From NCBI GenBank assembly GCA_946409475.1, contig CAMJWQ010000184.1, positions 1 to 7,014 of the forward strand: a stretch of DNA of 7,014 bases. The letters run 5' to 3'. Positions 1 to 6,078 of the stretch are shown piece after piece. The stretch comes from an uncultured Lachnospiraceae bacterium (GTDB taxonomy: Bacteria > Bacillota > Clostridia > Lachnospirales > Lachnospiraceae). Below the pieces are notes generated by a model, which worked only from the letters and a program-made list of their open reading frames with translations, was not told where the DNA came from and searched no databases. Within the stretch, counting starts at the first letter, position 1. Each line of letters begins with the position of its first letter. The position numbers and the translations under genes are program-made.

Positions 1-1
1 A

Positions 2-1120
2 TTTATAACCGGTAAAGGAAGATGTAATGTTACCAATGCCTCTTCTATGGATGAAGTATTTTCTAATGTAATCAGTAATCCAAAATTCTTATATAGTTCT
101 TTTCATCAATTTACTAATTACGATATGATGGAATTTTTGGAAAATCTGGGCTGTAAATTAAAAATTGAAAGAGGTAATCGGGTATTTCCCGTAACAGATC
201 ATTCCTCAGATGTAATTTCAGCTCTTACAAATGAATTGAAAAGATTAAAGGTTGAAATAATACTGCGTAAGAAAATTAATGATATCATCATAAAAGAAGA
301 AAAGATAGTGGGAGTGAAAACAGAAGACGGCAAGCATGATTATGGAGATGCAGTAATCATAGCAACGGGAGGAATGTCTTATCCCGCAACCGGTTCAACA
401 GGTGATGGATTCCGATTTGCACAGCAGGCCGGACATTCGGTTACAAAGCTTTCTCCTGCATTGGTACCGATACAGATTGAAGAAAAAATCGCAGCTAAAT
501 TGCAGGGCTTATCATTAAAAAACGTAAAAGTGACCATATATGATCAAAGTAAAAAAATGATTTATACCGCTTTTGGGGAAATGTTATTTACCCATTACGG
601 GGTCAGTGGTCCGTTAATATTAAGTGCAAGCAGCTATTTAAATGAAAAAGTGTTAAAAAGGCGTTTACAGATAGAAATTGATCTAAAACCGGCATTAACA
701 TATGAACAATTGGATATAAGGCTTCTTAGGGATTTTGAAAAAGGAATGAATAAGCAGTTTAAAAATATTTTATCGGGCTTACTTCCACAAAAACTCATTC
801 CTGTTATACTGACGTTATCACCCATAGCTTCCGATAAAAAGGTAAATGAAATAACGAAAGAGGAAAGACAGGAATTAATACAATTAATAAAAAATTTAAC
901 TTTTACCATTCAAAGCTTAAGAGATTTTAACGAGGCCGTTATAACGAAGGGCGGAGTCAGTGTAAAAGAAATCAATCCTTCTACAATGGAATCAAAAAAA
1001 ATAAAAGGACTTTATTTTATCGGAGAGGTTTTGGATCTGGATGCACTCACAGGCGGCTTTAATCTGCAGATAGCCTGGTCTACCGCTTATGCGGCCGGAA
1101 TGCATATCACGGAAGCTTAA
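2..1120 (+). CDS. YhiN/HI0933-family NAD(P)/FAD-dependent oxidoreductase, 5' truncated by the window edge
   Basis: This is a flavoprotein of the HI0933/YhiN family, often named aminoacetone oxidase family or NAD(P)/FAD-dependent oxidoreductase. Its physiological substrate is not firmly known. The frame is open from base 2 with no stop, so the gene starts before the window; the ATG at 47 is internal. The first visible residues include GKGRCNVTN, the family's conserved G-x-GRCN-TN motif, which normally lies about 40 residues in, after the FAD-binding Rossmann GxGxxG. That Rossmann motif is therefore outside the window. Further on are ATGGMSYPATGSTGDG (from about base 362) and the C-terminal FIGEVLDLDALTGGFN signature (from about base 1018), both typical of the family. 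About 372 residues are visible, against roughly 400-420 for complete members. The stop is 28 bases before cmk, which suggests one transcript. The family call is secure; the reaction is not. Confidence 0.93.
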   Translation, partial: FITGKGRCNVTNASSMDEVFSNVISNPKFLYSSFHQFTNYDMMEFLENLGCKLKIERGNRVFPVTDHSSDVISALTNELKRLKVEIILRKKINDIIIKEEKIVGVKTEDGKHDYGDAVIIATGGMSYPATGSTGDGFRFAQQAGHSVTKLSPALVPIQIEEKIAAKLQGLSLKNVKVTIYDQSKKMIYTAFGEMLFTHYGVSGPLILSASSYLNEKVLKRRLQIEIDLKPALTYEQLDIRLLRDFEKGMNKQFKNILSGLLPQKLIPVILTLSPIASDKKVNEITKEERQELIQLIKNLTFTIQSLRDFNEAVITKGGVSVKEINPSTMESKKIKGLYFIGEVLDLDALTGGFNLQIAWSTAYAAGMHITEA

Positions 1121-1148
1121 CATAGATATAGCTTTAAGGGAGGAATTT

Positions 1149-1808
1149 ATGAGTTTTACAATTGCCATTGACGGGCCTGCCGGAGCAGGAAAAAGTACGA
1201 TTGCGAAAAAAGCGGCAAAAAAGCTTGATTTTTTATATATGGATACGGGTGCTATGTATAGAGCCATGGCACTGTATTTAATAAGAAATAATATTTACGA
1301 AAACAATGAAAAAGATATAAAGAAGGCATGTGAGAAAGCAGATATCAGGATAGCTTATGAGGACGGAGTACAACAGATATATTTAAACGGTGAAAATGTG
1401 AATACCTTCATAAGAACTGAGGAAGTAGGCAATATGGCTTCCAAAAGCTCCGTTAACAGGGATATACGCCTGAAGTTAGTGGAATTACAGAGAAAAACAG
1501 CCGCTCAGGAGAATGTAATCATGGATGGCCGGGATATCGGCAGCTATGTATTGCCAAATGCGGATTTAAAAATATTCTTAACTGCCGATATAAAAGTCAG
1601 GGTACAAAGAAGATATGAGGAAATCCTTAATAAGGGTCTAAAATGCAATCCGGAGGAAATCGAAAAGGACTTAAAGGAACGGGACGAACGGGATAGGAAC
1701 CGGGAATTTGCGCCTTTAATCCAGGCGGAGGATGCGGTATTAATCAATACATCTTATATGACAATTGATGAAGTCGTGGAAGAAATTATTCGATTAGCCA
1801 GGACTTAA
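1149..1808 (+). CDS. cmk: Cytidylate kinase (CMP/dCMP kinase)
   Basis: This cytosolic nucleoside monophosphate kinase transfers phosphate from ATP to CMP or dCMP in pyrimidine nucleotide salvage and synthesis. The 219-residue product has the usual family length. The Walker A loop GPAGAGKS is at residues 9-16, DTGAMYRA at 32-39, DGRDIGS at 126-132, and the lid motif RDERDRNR at 178-185, followed by APLIQAEDAV. I chose the ATG at 1149 because GGGAGG lies 5 bases upstream (1138-1143) and the protein then begins MSFTIAIDGPAG, as cytidylate kinases normally do. An in-frame ATG at 1089 would overlap the preceding gene and add 20 unconserved residues. ispH begins 21 bases after the stop. No phospholipid acyltransferase gene lies between them, although one does in some clostridia (from memory). 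Nothing looks damaged. Confidence 0.97.
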   Translation: MSFTIAIDGPAGAGKSTIAKKAAKKLDFLYMDTGAMYRAMALYLIRNNIYENNEKDIKKACEKADIRIAYEDGVQQIYLNGENVNTFIRTEEVGNMASKSSVNRDIRLKLVELQRKTAAQENVIMDGRDIGSYVLPNADLKIFLTADIKVRVQRRYEEILNKGLKCNPEEIEKDLKERDERDRNREFAPLIQAEDAVLINTSYMTIDEVVEEIIRLART

Positions 1809-1829
1809 AAGGGAGCTGAATACAGGTAA

Positions 1830-2681
1830 ATGGAAGTTAAATTAGCAAAAAGTGCAGGTTTTTGTTTCGGGGTAAAAAGAGCGGTTGATACCGTATATAA
1901 AGAAATAGAAAAGAACCGGGATGAAATATATACGTTTGGCCCCATTATTCATAATGATGAAGTGGTCAGGGATTTTGAACAAAAGGGCGTAAAGGTATTA
2001 CAGTCGGAGGAAGAATTAAGGCAATTAAAAAGGGGCTGTGTTATTATACGTTCTCATGGGGTATCTAAGCACATATATGATATTATAAAGGAAAATCAAT
2101 TGACATTTGTAGATGCCACCTGTCCCTTTGTCAGAAAAATCCATAAGATAGTGGAAAAGGAAAGCAAGGGGGGCTCCCAGATCCTGATAATCGGCAATGA
2201 AAAGCATCCGGAAGTGGCAGGTATTAAAGGGTGGTGCAGCGGAAGTGTCGCCGTTATTGAAACAAAAGAGGAAGCAATGAATCTTAACATGGACAGGAAA
2301 AGGAAGGTAAGTATTGTTTCTCAAACGACATTTAACTACAATAAATTTAAAGATTTAGTTGAAATTATTTCTAAAAGGGGTTATGATATAAGTGTTTTAA
2401 ATACAATTTGTAATGCTACAGAAGAGCGACAGACTGAGGCTATGGAGATAGCGAAGGATGTGGAGGCTATGATTGTTATTGGAGGCACACATAGCTCAAA
2501 TACGCAGAAATTATATGAAATTTGTAAAAGAGAATGTGAAAATACTTACTATATACAAACCAGTGAGGGATTGGATTTGGACTTGCTCGAATCCATAAAC
2601 AGCGTAGGTATTACCGCAGGGGCTTCTACCCCCAATAATATAATCGAGGAGGTTCAAAAAAGTGTCAGAGATAAGTTTTGA
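1830..2681 (+). CDS. ispH: 4-hydroxy-3-methylbut-2-enyl diphosphate (HMB-PP) reductase, IspH/LytB
   Basis: This cytosolic iron-sulfur enzyme carries out the last step of the MEP pathway, reducing HMB-PP to isopentenyl and dimethylallyl diphosphate. In the 283-residue product the three cluster-binding cysteines are C12 (AGFCFGVKRAV), C98 (DATCPFV) and C194 (TICNATEERQ). Substrate-contact residues are in place: H41 (IIHNDEV), H76 (RSHGVS), H126 and E128 (KHPEVAG), T166/T167 (VSQTT), S222-S223-N224 and S266 (TAGASTPNN). The ATG at 1830 is the only reasonable start, since an in-frame TAA directly precedes it. Its ribosome site is weak: GGGAG at 1811-1815 is 14 bases away, so translation may depend partly on coupling with cmk, 21 bases upstream. 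In many clostridia IspH is the N-terminal half of a fusion with an S1 protein (family knowledge). Here the frame ends at TGA 2679-2681, after the S1 start codon and in a different frame. Confidence 0.97.
   Translation: MEVKLAKSAGFCFGVKRAVDTVYKEIEKNRDEIYTFGPIIHNDEVVRDFEQKGVKVLQSEEELRQLKRGCVIIRSHGVSKHIYDIIKENQLTFVDATCPFVRKIHKIVEKESKGGSQILIIGNEKHPEVAGIKGWCSGSVAVIETKEEAMNLNMDRKRKVSIVSQTTFNYNKFKDLVEIISKRGYDISVLNTICNATEERQTEAMEIAKDVEAMIVIGGTHSSNTQKLYEICKRECENTYYIQTSEGLDLDLLESINSVGITAGASTPNNIIEEVQKSVRDKF
2647..2652 (+). promoter_or_regulatory. Ribosome binding site for the S1 gene, inside ispH
   Basis: A perfect AGGAGG lies 9 bases before the GTG at 2662 and within the last codons of ispH. It supports independent initiation of the S1 protein by translational coupling. 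It fixes GTG 2662 as the start rather than the ATG at 2686, which is eight codons further on and has no comparable site. It also sits just upstream of the A6 run (2656-2661), so it could influence a ribosome shifting frame there; that part is inference. Confidence 0.75.
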
Positions 2682-3774
2682 ACAAATGTTAGAAGAGTCA
2701 TTTAAAACCATACATGTAGGAGAAGTTGTTGAAGGTATTGTAATTGCTGTTAAAGAGGATGAGATTATTTTAAATATTGGATATAAATCAGACGGTATAG
2801 TAACGAAGAATGAATACTCCAATGACAGCAGCATAAATCTTGAAGAAGAAATAAAAGTCGGCGATAAGCTGGAAACCAGGATATTAAAAGTAAATGACGG
2901 AGACGGACAGGTTCTATTAACATATAAAAGGCTGGCGGCTGATAAAGGCTTAAAGCTGTTAGAGGAAGCATATAAAAACAAAACGGTATTGGAAGCTAAG
3001 GTAAATAAGGTATTGGACGGGGGCTTAAGTGTTCTTCTTAATGATGCCAAGATTTTTGTACCTGCAAGTCTGGTATCCGATTTATATGAAAAAAATCTGG
3101 ATAAGTATCTGGGAGAGACCATTGAGTTTGTGATTACCGATTTTAATCCCAGAAGAAGGAGAATCATAGGAGATCGTAAACAATTATTAGTCGCTAAAAA
3201 AGAGGCATTGAAAAAGGATTTCTTAGAAAAAACTTCCGAAGGTGATATAAAGGAAGGTATTGTAAAAAACATAACGGATTTTGGAGTTTTTATCGATCTG
3301 GGCGGTATTGACGGTTTATTGCATATATCTGAAATGTCATGGGGAAGAGTGGAAAATCCCAAAAAGATCTTTAAAACAGGAGAGCATATAAAAGTTCTCA
3401 TTAAAGAAATAAATGAAGACAAAATTGCCTTGAGTCTTAAATTCCCGGAAACAAATCCATGGCTGGAGGCAGATACAAAATTTGCGGTAGGGAATATAGT
3501 AACCGGAAAAGTGGCCAGGATGACTGACTTTGGAGCGTTTATTGAATTGATGCCGGGGATAGATGCCTTACTGCATGTTTCTCAAATTGCCAGAGAACAT
3601 GTGGAAAAACCTTCTGACGTGCTTAAAATATCCCAGGAAATAACTGCAAAAGTGGTAGATTTTAATAAGGAAGAGAAAAAAATCAGTTTAAGCGTAAAAG
3701 CACTGCTGACGGATGAAGAAAAAAATCAGGATGAACAGGTTGAAGTTGAAAATGAAGAAACCATAAATGAATAA
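2662..3774 (+). CDS. S1 RNA-binding domain protein (ribosomal protein S1-like, four S1 domains)
   Basis: The 370-residue product has four S1 OB-fold repeats at about residues 18-88, 105-175, 193-261 and 275-346, with an acidic tail from about 350 (DEEKNQDEQ onward). Repeats 3 and 4 are the most canonical, with TDFGVFIDLGGIDGLLHISE and TDFGAFIELMPGIDALLHVS. Size and domain number match the short S1 proteins of Firmicutes such as Bacillus YpfD, rather than the six-domain E. coli S1. It probably binds mRNA or ribosomes in the cytoplasm; whether it is an essential ribosomal protein here cannot be told. It starts at GTG 2662, overlapping ispH by 20 bases in the +1 frame, with AGGAGG 9 bases upstream. 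In many clostridia the equivalent domains are joined to IspH in one chain of similar combined size (about 650 residues). Here the two are separate frames. A 303-codon frame on the opposite strand (2511-3422) is only its shadow. Confidence 0.94.
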   Translation: MSEISFEQMLEESFKTIHVGEVVEGIVIAVKEDEIILNIGYKSDGIVTKNEYSNDSSINLEEEIKVGDKLETRILKVNDGDGQVLLTYKRLAADKGLKLLEEAYKNKTVLEAKVNKVLDGGLSVLLNDAKIFVPASLVSDLYEKNLDKYLGETIEFVITDFNPRRRRIIGDRKQLLVAKKEALKKDFLEKTSEGDIKEGIVKNITDFGVFIDLGGIDGLLHISEMSWGRVENPKKIFKTGEHIKVLIKEINEDKIALSLKFPETNPWLEADTKFAVGNIVTGKVARMTDFGAFIELMPGIDALLHVSQIAREHVEKPSDVLKISQEITAKVVDFNKEEKKISLSVKALLTDEEKNQDEQVEVENEETINE

Positions 3775-3827
3775 GGTTTCTGTAATAGTTATACGTAATT
3801 ATGATTCGCTCTTGCTTTGCACAATAA

Positions 3828-3855
3828 AACAGGCTCCTAATTTTAGGAGCCTGTT
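3828..3855 (+). terminator. Strong hairpin after the S1 gene, without a U-tract
   Basis: The arm at 3828-3839 (AACAGGCTCCTA) pairs perfectly with 3844-3855 (TAGGAGCCTGTT), giving 12 base pairs and a 4-base loop. It lies 53 bases after the S1 stop and is the natural end of the operon. The bases after it on the plus strand are ATACTAAAAC, so the U-tract of a standard intrinsic terminator is missing. On the minus strand the following bases are U-richer (TTTATTGTG). It may be an imperfect terminator, a transcript 3'-end stabiliser, or a partial stop that lets some transcription reach cheR. Confidence 0.6.
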
Positions 3856-3897
3856 ATACTAAAACTAAAATTCAAGTGAGGAGAGTTATCATTTATC

Positions 3898-4677
3898 ATG
3901 GATAATAGCTATGAGATATTTAAAAAGCAGGTAAAAGAATTAACGACAATTGATTTGAATGCCTACAAAGAAAAGCAAATGAAAAGAAGAATTGATACCT
4001 TAATTGGAAAGCATAATATGCAAACCTATTCGGATTTTATAAGTCTATTAAAAAGAGATAATAAGATATACCAAGAATTTGTTAATTATTTAACTATAAA
4101 TGTATCTGAATTTTTTAGAAATATTGAGCAATGGCATGTTTTAGAAAATGAAATTTTTCCAAGTCTAATAAAAACCTTCGGTTCTAAGTTAAAAATATGG
4201 AGTGCGGCCTGTTCAACGGGAGACGAACCCTATTCTCTGGTAATGGCATTATCTTCTCAAATTCCCATCAATCAAATTAATATTATAGCCACGGATATTG
4301 ACGGTCAGGTATTGGAAAAGGCACAGGCCGGTATTTTTACGGAAAAGAGTATTCTTTCTGTTCCCGAACAGTATAAAAAGAAATTTTTTATCAAGGATGG
4401 TAATAATTTTCGTATTTCTGACGAAATAAAAAAACAGGTGACCTTTAAGAAGCATGATTTATTAAAAGATTCCTATCCGGATAACTGTCATTTGATTGTA
4501 TGCAGAAATGTACTTATTTATTTTACCGAAGAAGCCAAGAATGATATTTATCATAAATTTAATAAAGCCTTAATCAACAACGGTATCTTATTTATCGGAA
4601 GCACGGAACAAATCGTGCAGTACCGGGAATTTAACTTTCAAAGACATAGTGCATTTTTCTATGAAAAACCGAAATAA
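3898..4677 (+). CDS. CheR-type SAM-dependent protein-glutamate methyltransferase, stand-alone
   Basis: CheR enzymes methylate glutamate side chains of chemoreceptor cytoplasmic domains, using S-adenosylmethionine. The 259-residue product has the normal two-part layout: an N-terminal helical domain (about 1-75, with LTINVSEFFRN at 65-75) and a Rossmann-type SAM domain. The SAM loop is ACSTGDEPYS (104-113, with D where many CheRs have E), then ATDID (131-135) and CRNVLIYF (202-209). Length is close to Bacillus CheR (about 256). There are no TPR repeats or fused CheB part. The ATG at 3898 follows an in-frame TGA at 3877-3879; AGGAG at 3879-3883 is 14 bases away, rather far. No receptor, cheB, cheW or cheA gene lies nearby, so its partner is unknown. 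I left the symbol empty because, although the family is clear, the role in chemotaxis is only inferred. Confidence 0.93.
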   Translation: MDNSYEIFKKQVKELTTIDLNAYKEKQMKRRIDTLIGKHNMQTYSDFISLLKRDNKIYQEFVNYLTINVSEFFRNIEQWHVLENEIFPSLIKTFGSKLKIWSAACSTGDEPYSLVMALSSQIPINQINIIATDIDGQVLEKAQAGIFTEKSILSVPEQYKKKFFIKDGNNFRISDEIKKQVTFKKHDLLKDSYPDNCHLIVCRNVLIYFTEEAKNDIYHKFNKALINNGILFIGSTEQIVQYREFNFQRHSAFFYEKPK

Positions 4678-4704
4678 AAAAGCCGGTATAACTAAGATTT
4701 ACCG
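4676..4704 (-). terminator. Possible weak intrinsic terminator of the minus-strand nuclease gene
   Basis: Read on the minus strand, CGGTA (4704-4700) can pair with TACCG (4688-4684) around an 11-base loop that contains the TAG stop. GC and then TTTTTT (4681-4676) follow. The stem is only 5 base pairs, so this is a weak candidate. The U-run and its position at the convergent junction, overlapping the last codon of cheR, are what support it. Confidence 0.35.
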
Positions 4705-5828
4705 TATAATTCGCGGAGAATAGATTTTACATATTCGGTAAATTGAGCTTTATTATGGATAAACTTTCCATCATAGACAAAATAGGTTTGTTTATCCTTA
4801 TAAGAAAGCCTATAATCTGCCGGGTTACCATTGGCGGGTTGGGGAAGAAAGCTTCCTTTCTTTTTGACATAGCAATTGGAGGCGTTTGCTTTCCTTCTAT
4901 TGCTTTTGTCCGCATAAACGGCGACGCTTTTATGAATTGCCATATCCTCCATAGGAAGATAATAATAATCCTTATATTGCTGAAAAAAGTGCTTTAATTC
5001 TTTTTCCAATATGATAATACGCAGCTTTATGGTATTATTACTGCGAATCATATAATATAAATCATTGGAAAGGGTAATGGTAAAGGGTAAATGACAATCA
5101 GAAGTGAGAGTAACAAGTAATTCCTTCTTCGGTAAATGGTCTACTGTGTGATAAGAATTTTCAGTGATGTCATTAACCATGAGGTTTTCGTATTTTAAAT
5201 GGCAGAGAGTAAGAAGGGGAAGGATATGCATCAGTCCTGTTATATCTTCATAATTATGTAAGAGTAAAATGTCCCGTTTTACGGAATCAAAATCGGCACA
5301 ATATGCCTGATATACGGAGATTAGATCTTTACCGTCAAACATATCTTTTCGATTAACGGATAAAAAGGATTCCAGGGTCTTTTGTTTTAGGTTTGGCAGC
5401 TTTAACAGATGCTTATGGGGCCGCAGATAGAAAAACAAATCAATACTGGTTTTCTTTTGCAGGGTTTCCGTTAACTGATAATAATGACATTTTTTAGCCA
5501 GATAAGGAATATCGAACCTATTGCCGTTATAATGAAGGAGGTATGAGTAAGAGGAACAAAAGGACAAAAATCCTTTTAGGATAGAAAGTTCTTCCTCCGG
5601 TGACTCGGCAAACCATTGTATACTGGTACCGGTGTTATCATGGAAACAGACAGCACCGATCAGATAAATATGGGTAAAGCGATAATCGATTCCCGTAGTT
5701 TCAATATCAAACAAAAGAATATCCGCGGGTTTTGTTTTTTTGAAATTAATAATATCCTCAGGCAGACAGGCAAGATAGGAAAATTGTTCATAGAAATTTA
5801 TATTCAATTTATTTTTAATTATTTGCAT
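4692..5828 (-). CDS. YprB-like RNase H-fold (DEDD) exonuclease family protein
   Basis: The N-terminal part resembles the YprB RNase H-like / PF13482 group of predicted 3'-5' exonucleases. Visible acidic residues fit a DEDD site: D41 and E43 in LLFDIETTG, D106 in HYNGNRFDIPYL, and D195 in LLHNYEDITGL, with H191 ahead of it. It probably acts on nucleic acid ends in the cytoplasm; substrate and biological role are unknown. The C-terminal part (about 235-378) is not a domain I can name. It carries a basic stretch around 309-324 (SNRRKANASNCYVKKK) and ends in FIHNKAQFTEYVKSILREL. I chose the ATG at 5828 (378 residues) because AAGGGG lies 8 bases upstream. In-frame ATGs at 5855 and 5915 lack a ribosome site and would add residues read from AT-rich intergenic DNA. 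It stands alone, convergent with cheR and divergent from the PF06541 gene. Confidence 0.88.
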   Translation of the reverse strand: MQIIKNKLNINFYEQFSYLACLPEDIINFKKTKPADILLFDIETTGIDYRFTHIYLIGAVCFHDNTGTSIQWFAESPEEELSILKGFLSFCSSYSYLLHYNGNRFDIPYLAKKCHYYQLTETLQKKTSIDLFFYLRPHKHLLKLPNLKQKTLESFLSVNRKDMFDGKDLISVYQAYCADFDSVKRDILLLHNYEDITGLMHILPLLTLCHLKYENLMVNDITENSYHTVDHLPKKELLVTLTSDCHLPFTITLSNDLYYMIRSNNTIKLRIIILEKELKHFFQQYKDYYYLPMEDMAIHKSVAVYADKSNRRKANASNCYVKKKGSFLPQPANGNPADYRLSYKDKQTYFVYDGKFIHNKAQFTEYVKSILRELYGKS

Positions 5829-5836
5829 GGTAAAAT

Positions 5837-5842
5837 CCCCTT
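5837..5842 (-). promoter_or_regulatory. Ribosome binding site that sets the start of the nuclease gene
   Basis: AAGGGG on the minus strand is 8 bases before the ATG ending at 5828. The two upstream in-frame ATGs (5855 and 5915) have no purine-rich site at a suitable distance, so this decides the start in favour of the 378-residue protein. Confidence 0.7.
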
Positions 5843-6063
5843 GTAAATTTTTCATATATAATAAATATAAGATATCAGTTATAATAAGTTTATACAACAA
5901 AAGTAACTTAATCAACAGTTTGCCGGAATATTTTGTCTTGTTATAAATTTTTTATCATTTTTCGCTATGAAGTTGCCTTATGATGGAAATGTGGTTAAAT
6001 ATTCATATATATTTTTCGGTTTGGCAGAATTGGCATAAGGTAATGAAAATAGGAATAAATTTT
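5843..6063. promoter_or_regulatory. Divergent AT-rich promoter region between the nuclease and membrane-protein genes
   Basis: Both flanking genes are transcribed away from this stretch, so it must hold at least two promoters unless transcription enters from elsewhere. No pair of boxes is convincing. For the minus strand, TTGATT (5915-5910) and TATAAA (5894-5889) are 15 bases apart, and TATAAC lies at 5883-5878. On the plus strand I see only partial -10-like matches such as TATGAT (5979-5984). The region also holds a long-range inverted repeat and two copies of TTGGCA, listed separately. I see no open frame of interest in it. Confidence 0.45.
5973..6043 (+). repeat. Imperfect inverted repeat upstream of the PF06541 gene
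   Basis: TTGCCTTATG (5973-5982) matches the inverse complement of CATAAGGTAA (6034-6043) at 9 of 10 positions, and the mismatch would be a G-U pair in RNA. The arms are 51 bases apart and the right arm ends 20 bases before the GAGGGG ribosome site. It could be a paired operator or a leader stem, or chance in AT-rich DNA. Confidence 0.3.
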
Positions 6064-6078
6064 AGAGGGGTAAATTTT

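Noticed and set aside
1089..1148. Longer start for cytidylate kinase at ATG 1089
   Set aside because: It would overlap the previous gene and add 20 residues with no family similarity, while ATG 1149 has a well-placed GGGAGG and gives the standard N-terminus.
2511..3422. A 303-codon minus-strand open frame opposite ispH and S1
   Set aside because: It lies wholly antisense to two well-recognised genes, shows no domain and has the Ser/Leu-rich, low-complexity composition of a shadow frame.
5616..5846. Small plus-strand frame opposite the nuclease N-terminus
   Set aside because: It mirrors the conserved nuclease coding sequence and has no ribosome site or recognisable product.
5829..5915. Longer starts for the minus-strand nuclease at ATG 5915 or 5855
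   Set aside because: Neither has a ribosome site. The added residues are hydrophobic translation of AT-rich intergenic DNA, and AAGGGG supports the ATG at 5828.
6021..6037. Possible sigma-54 promoter (TTGGCA followed by GGCAT)
   Set aside because: The GG and GC elements are two bases too close for the -24/-12 spacing and the TTGC part is missing.
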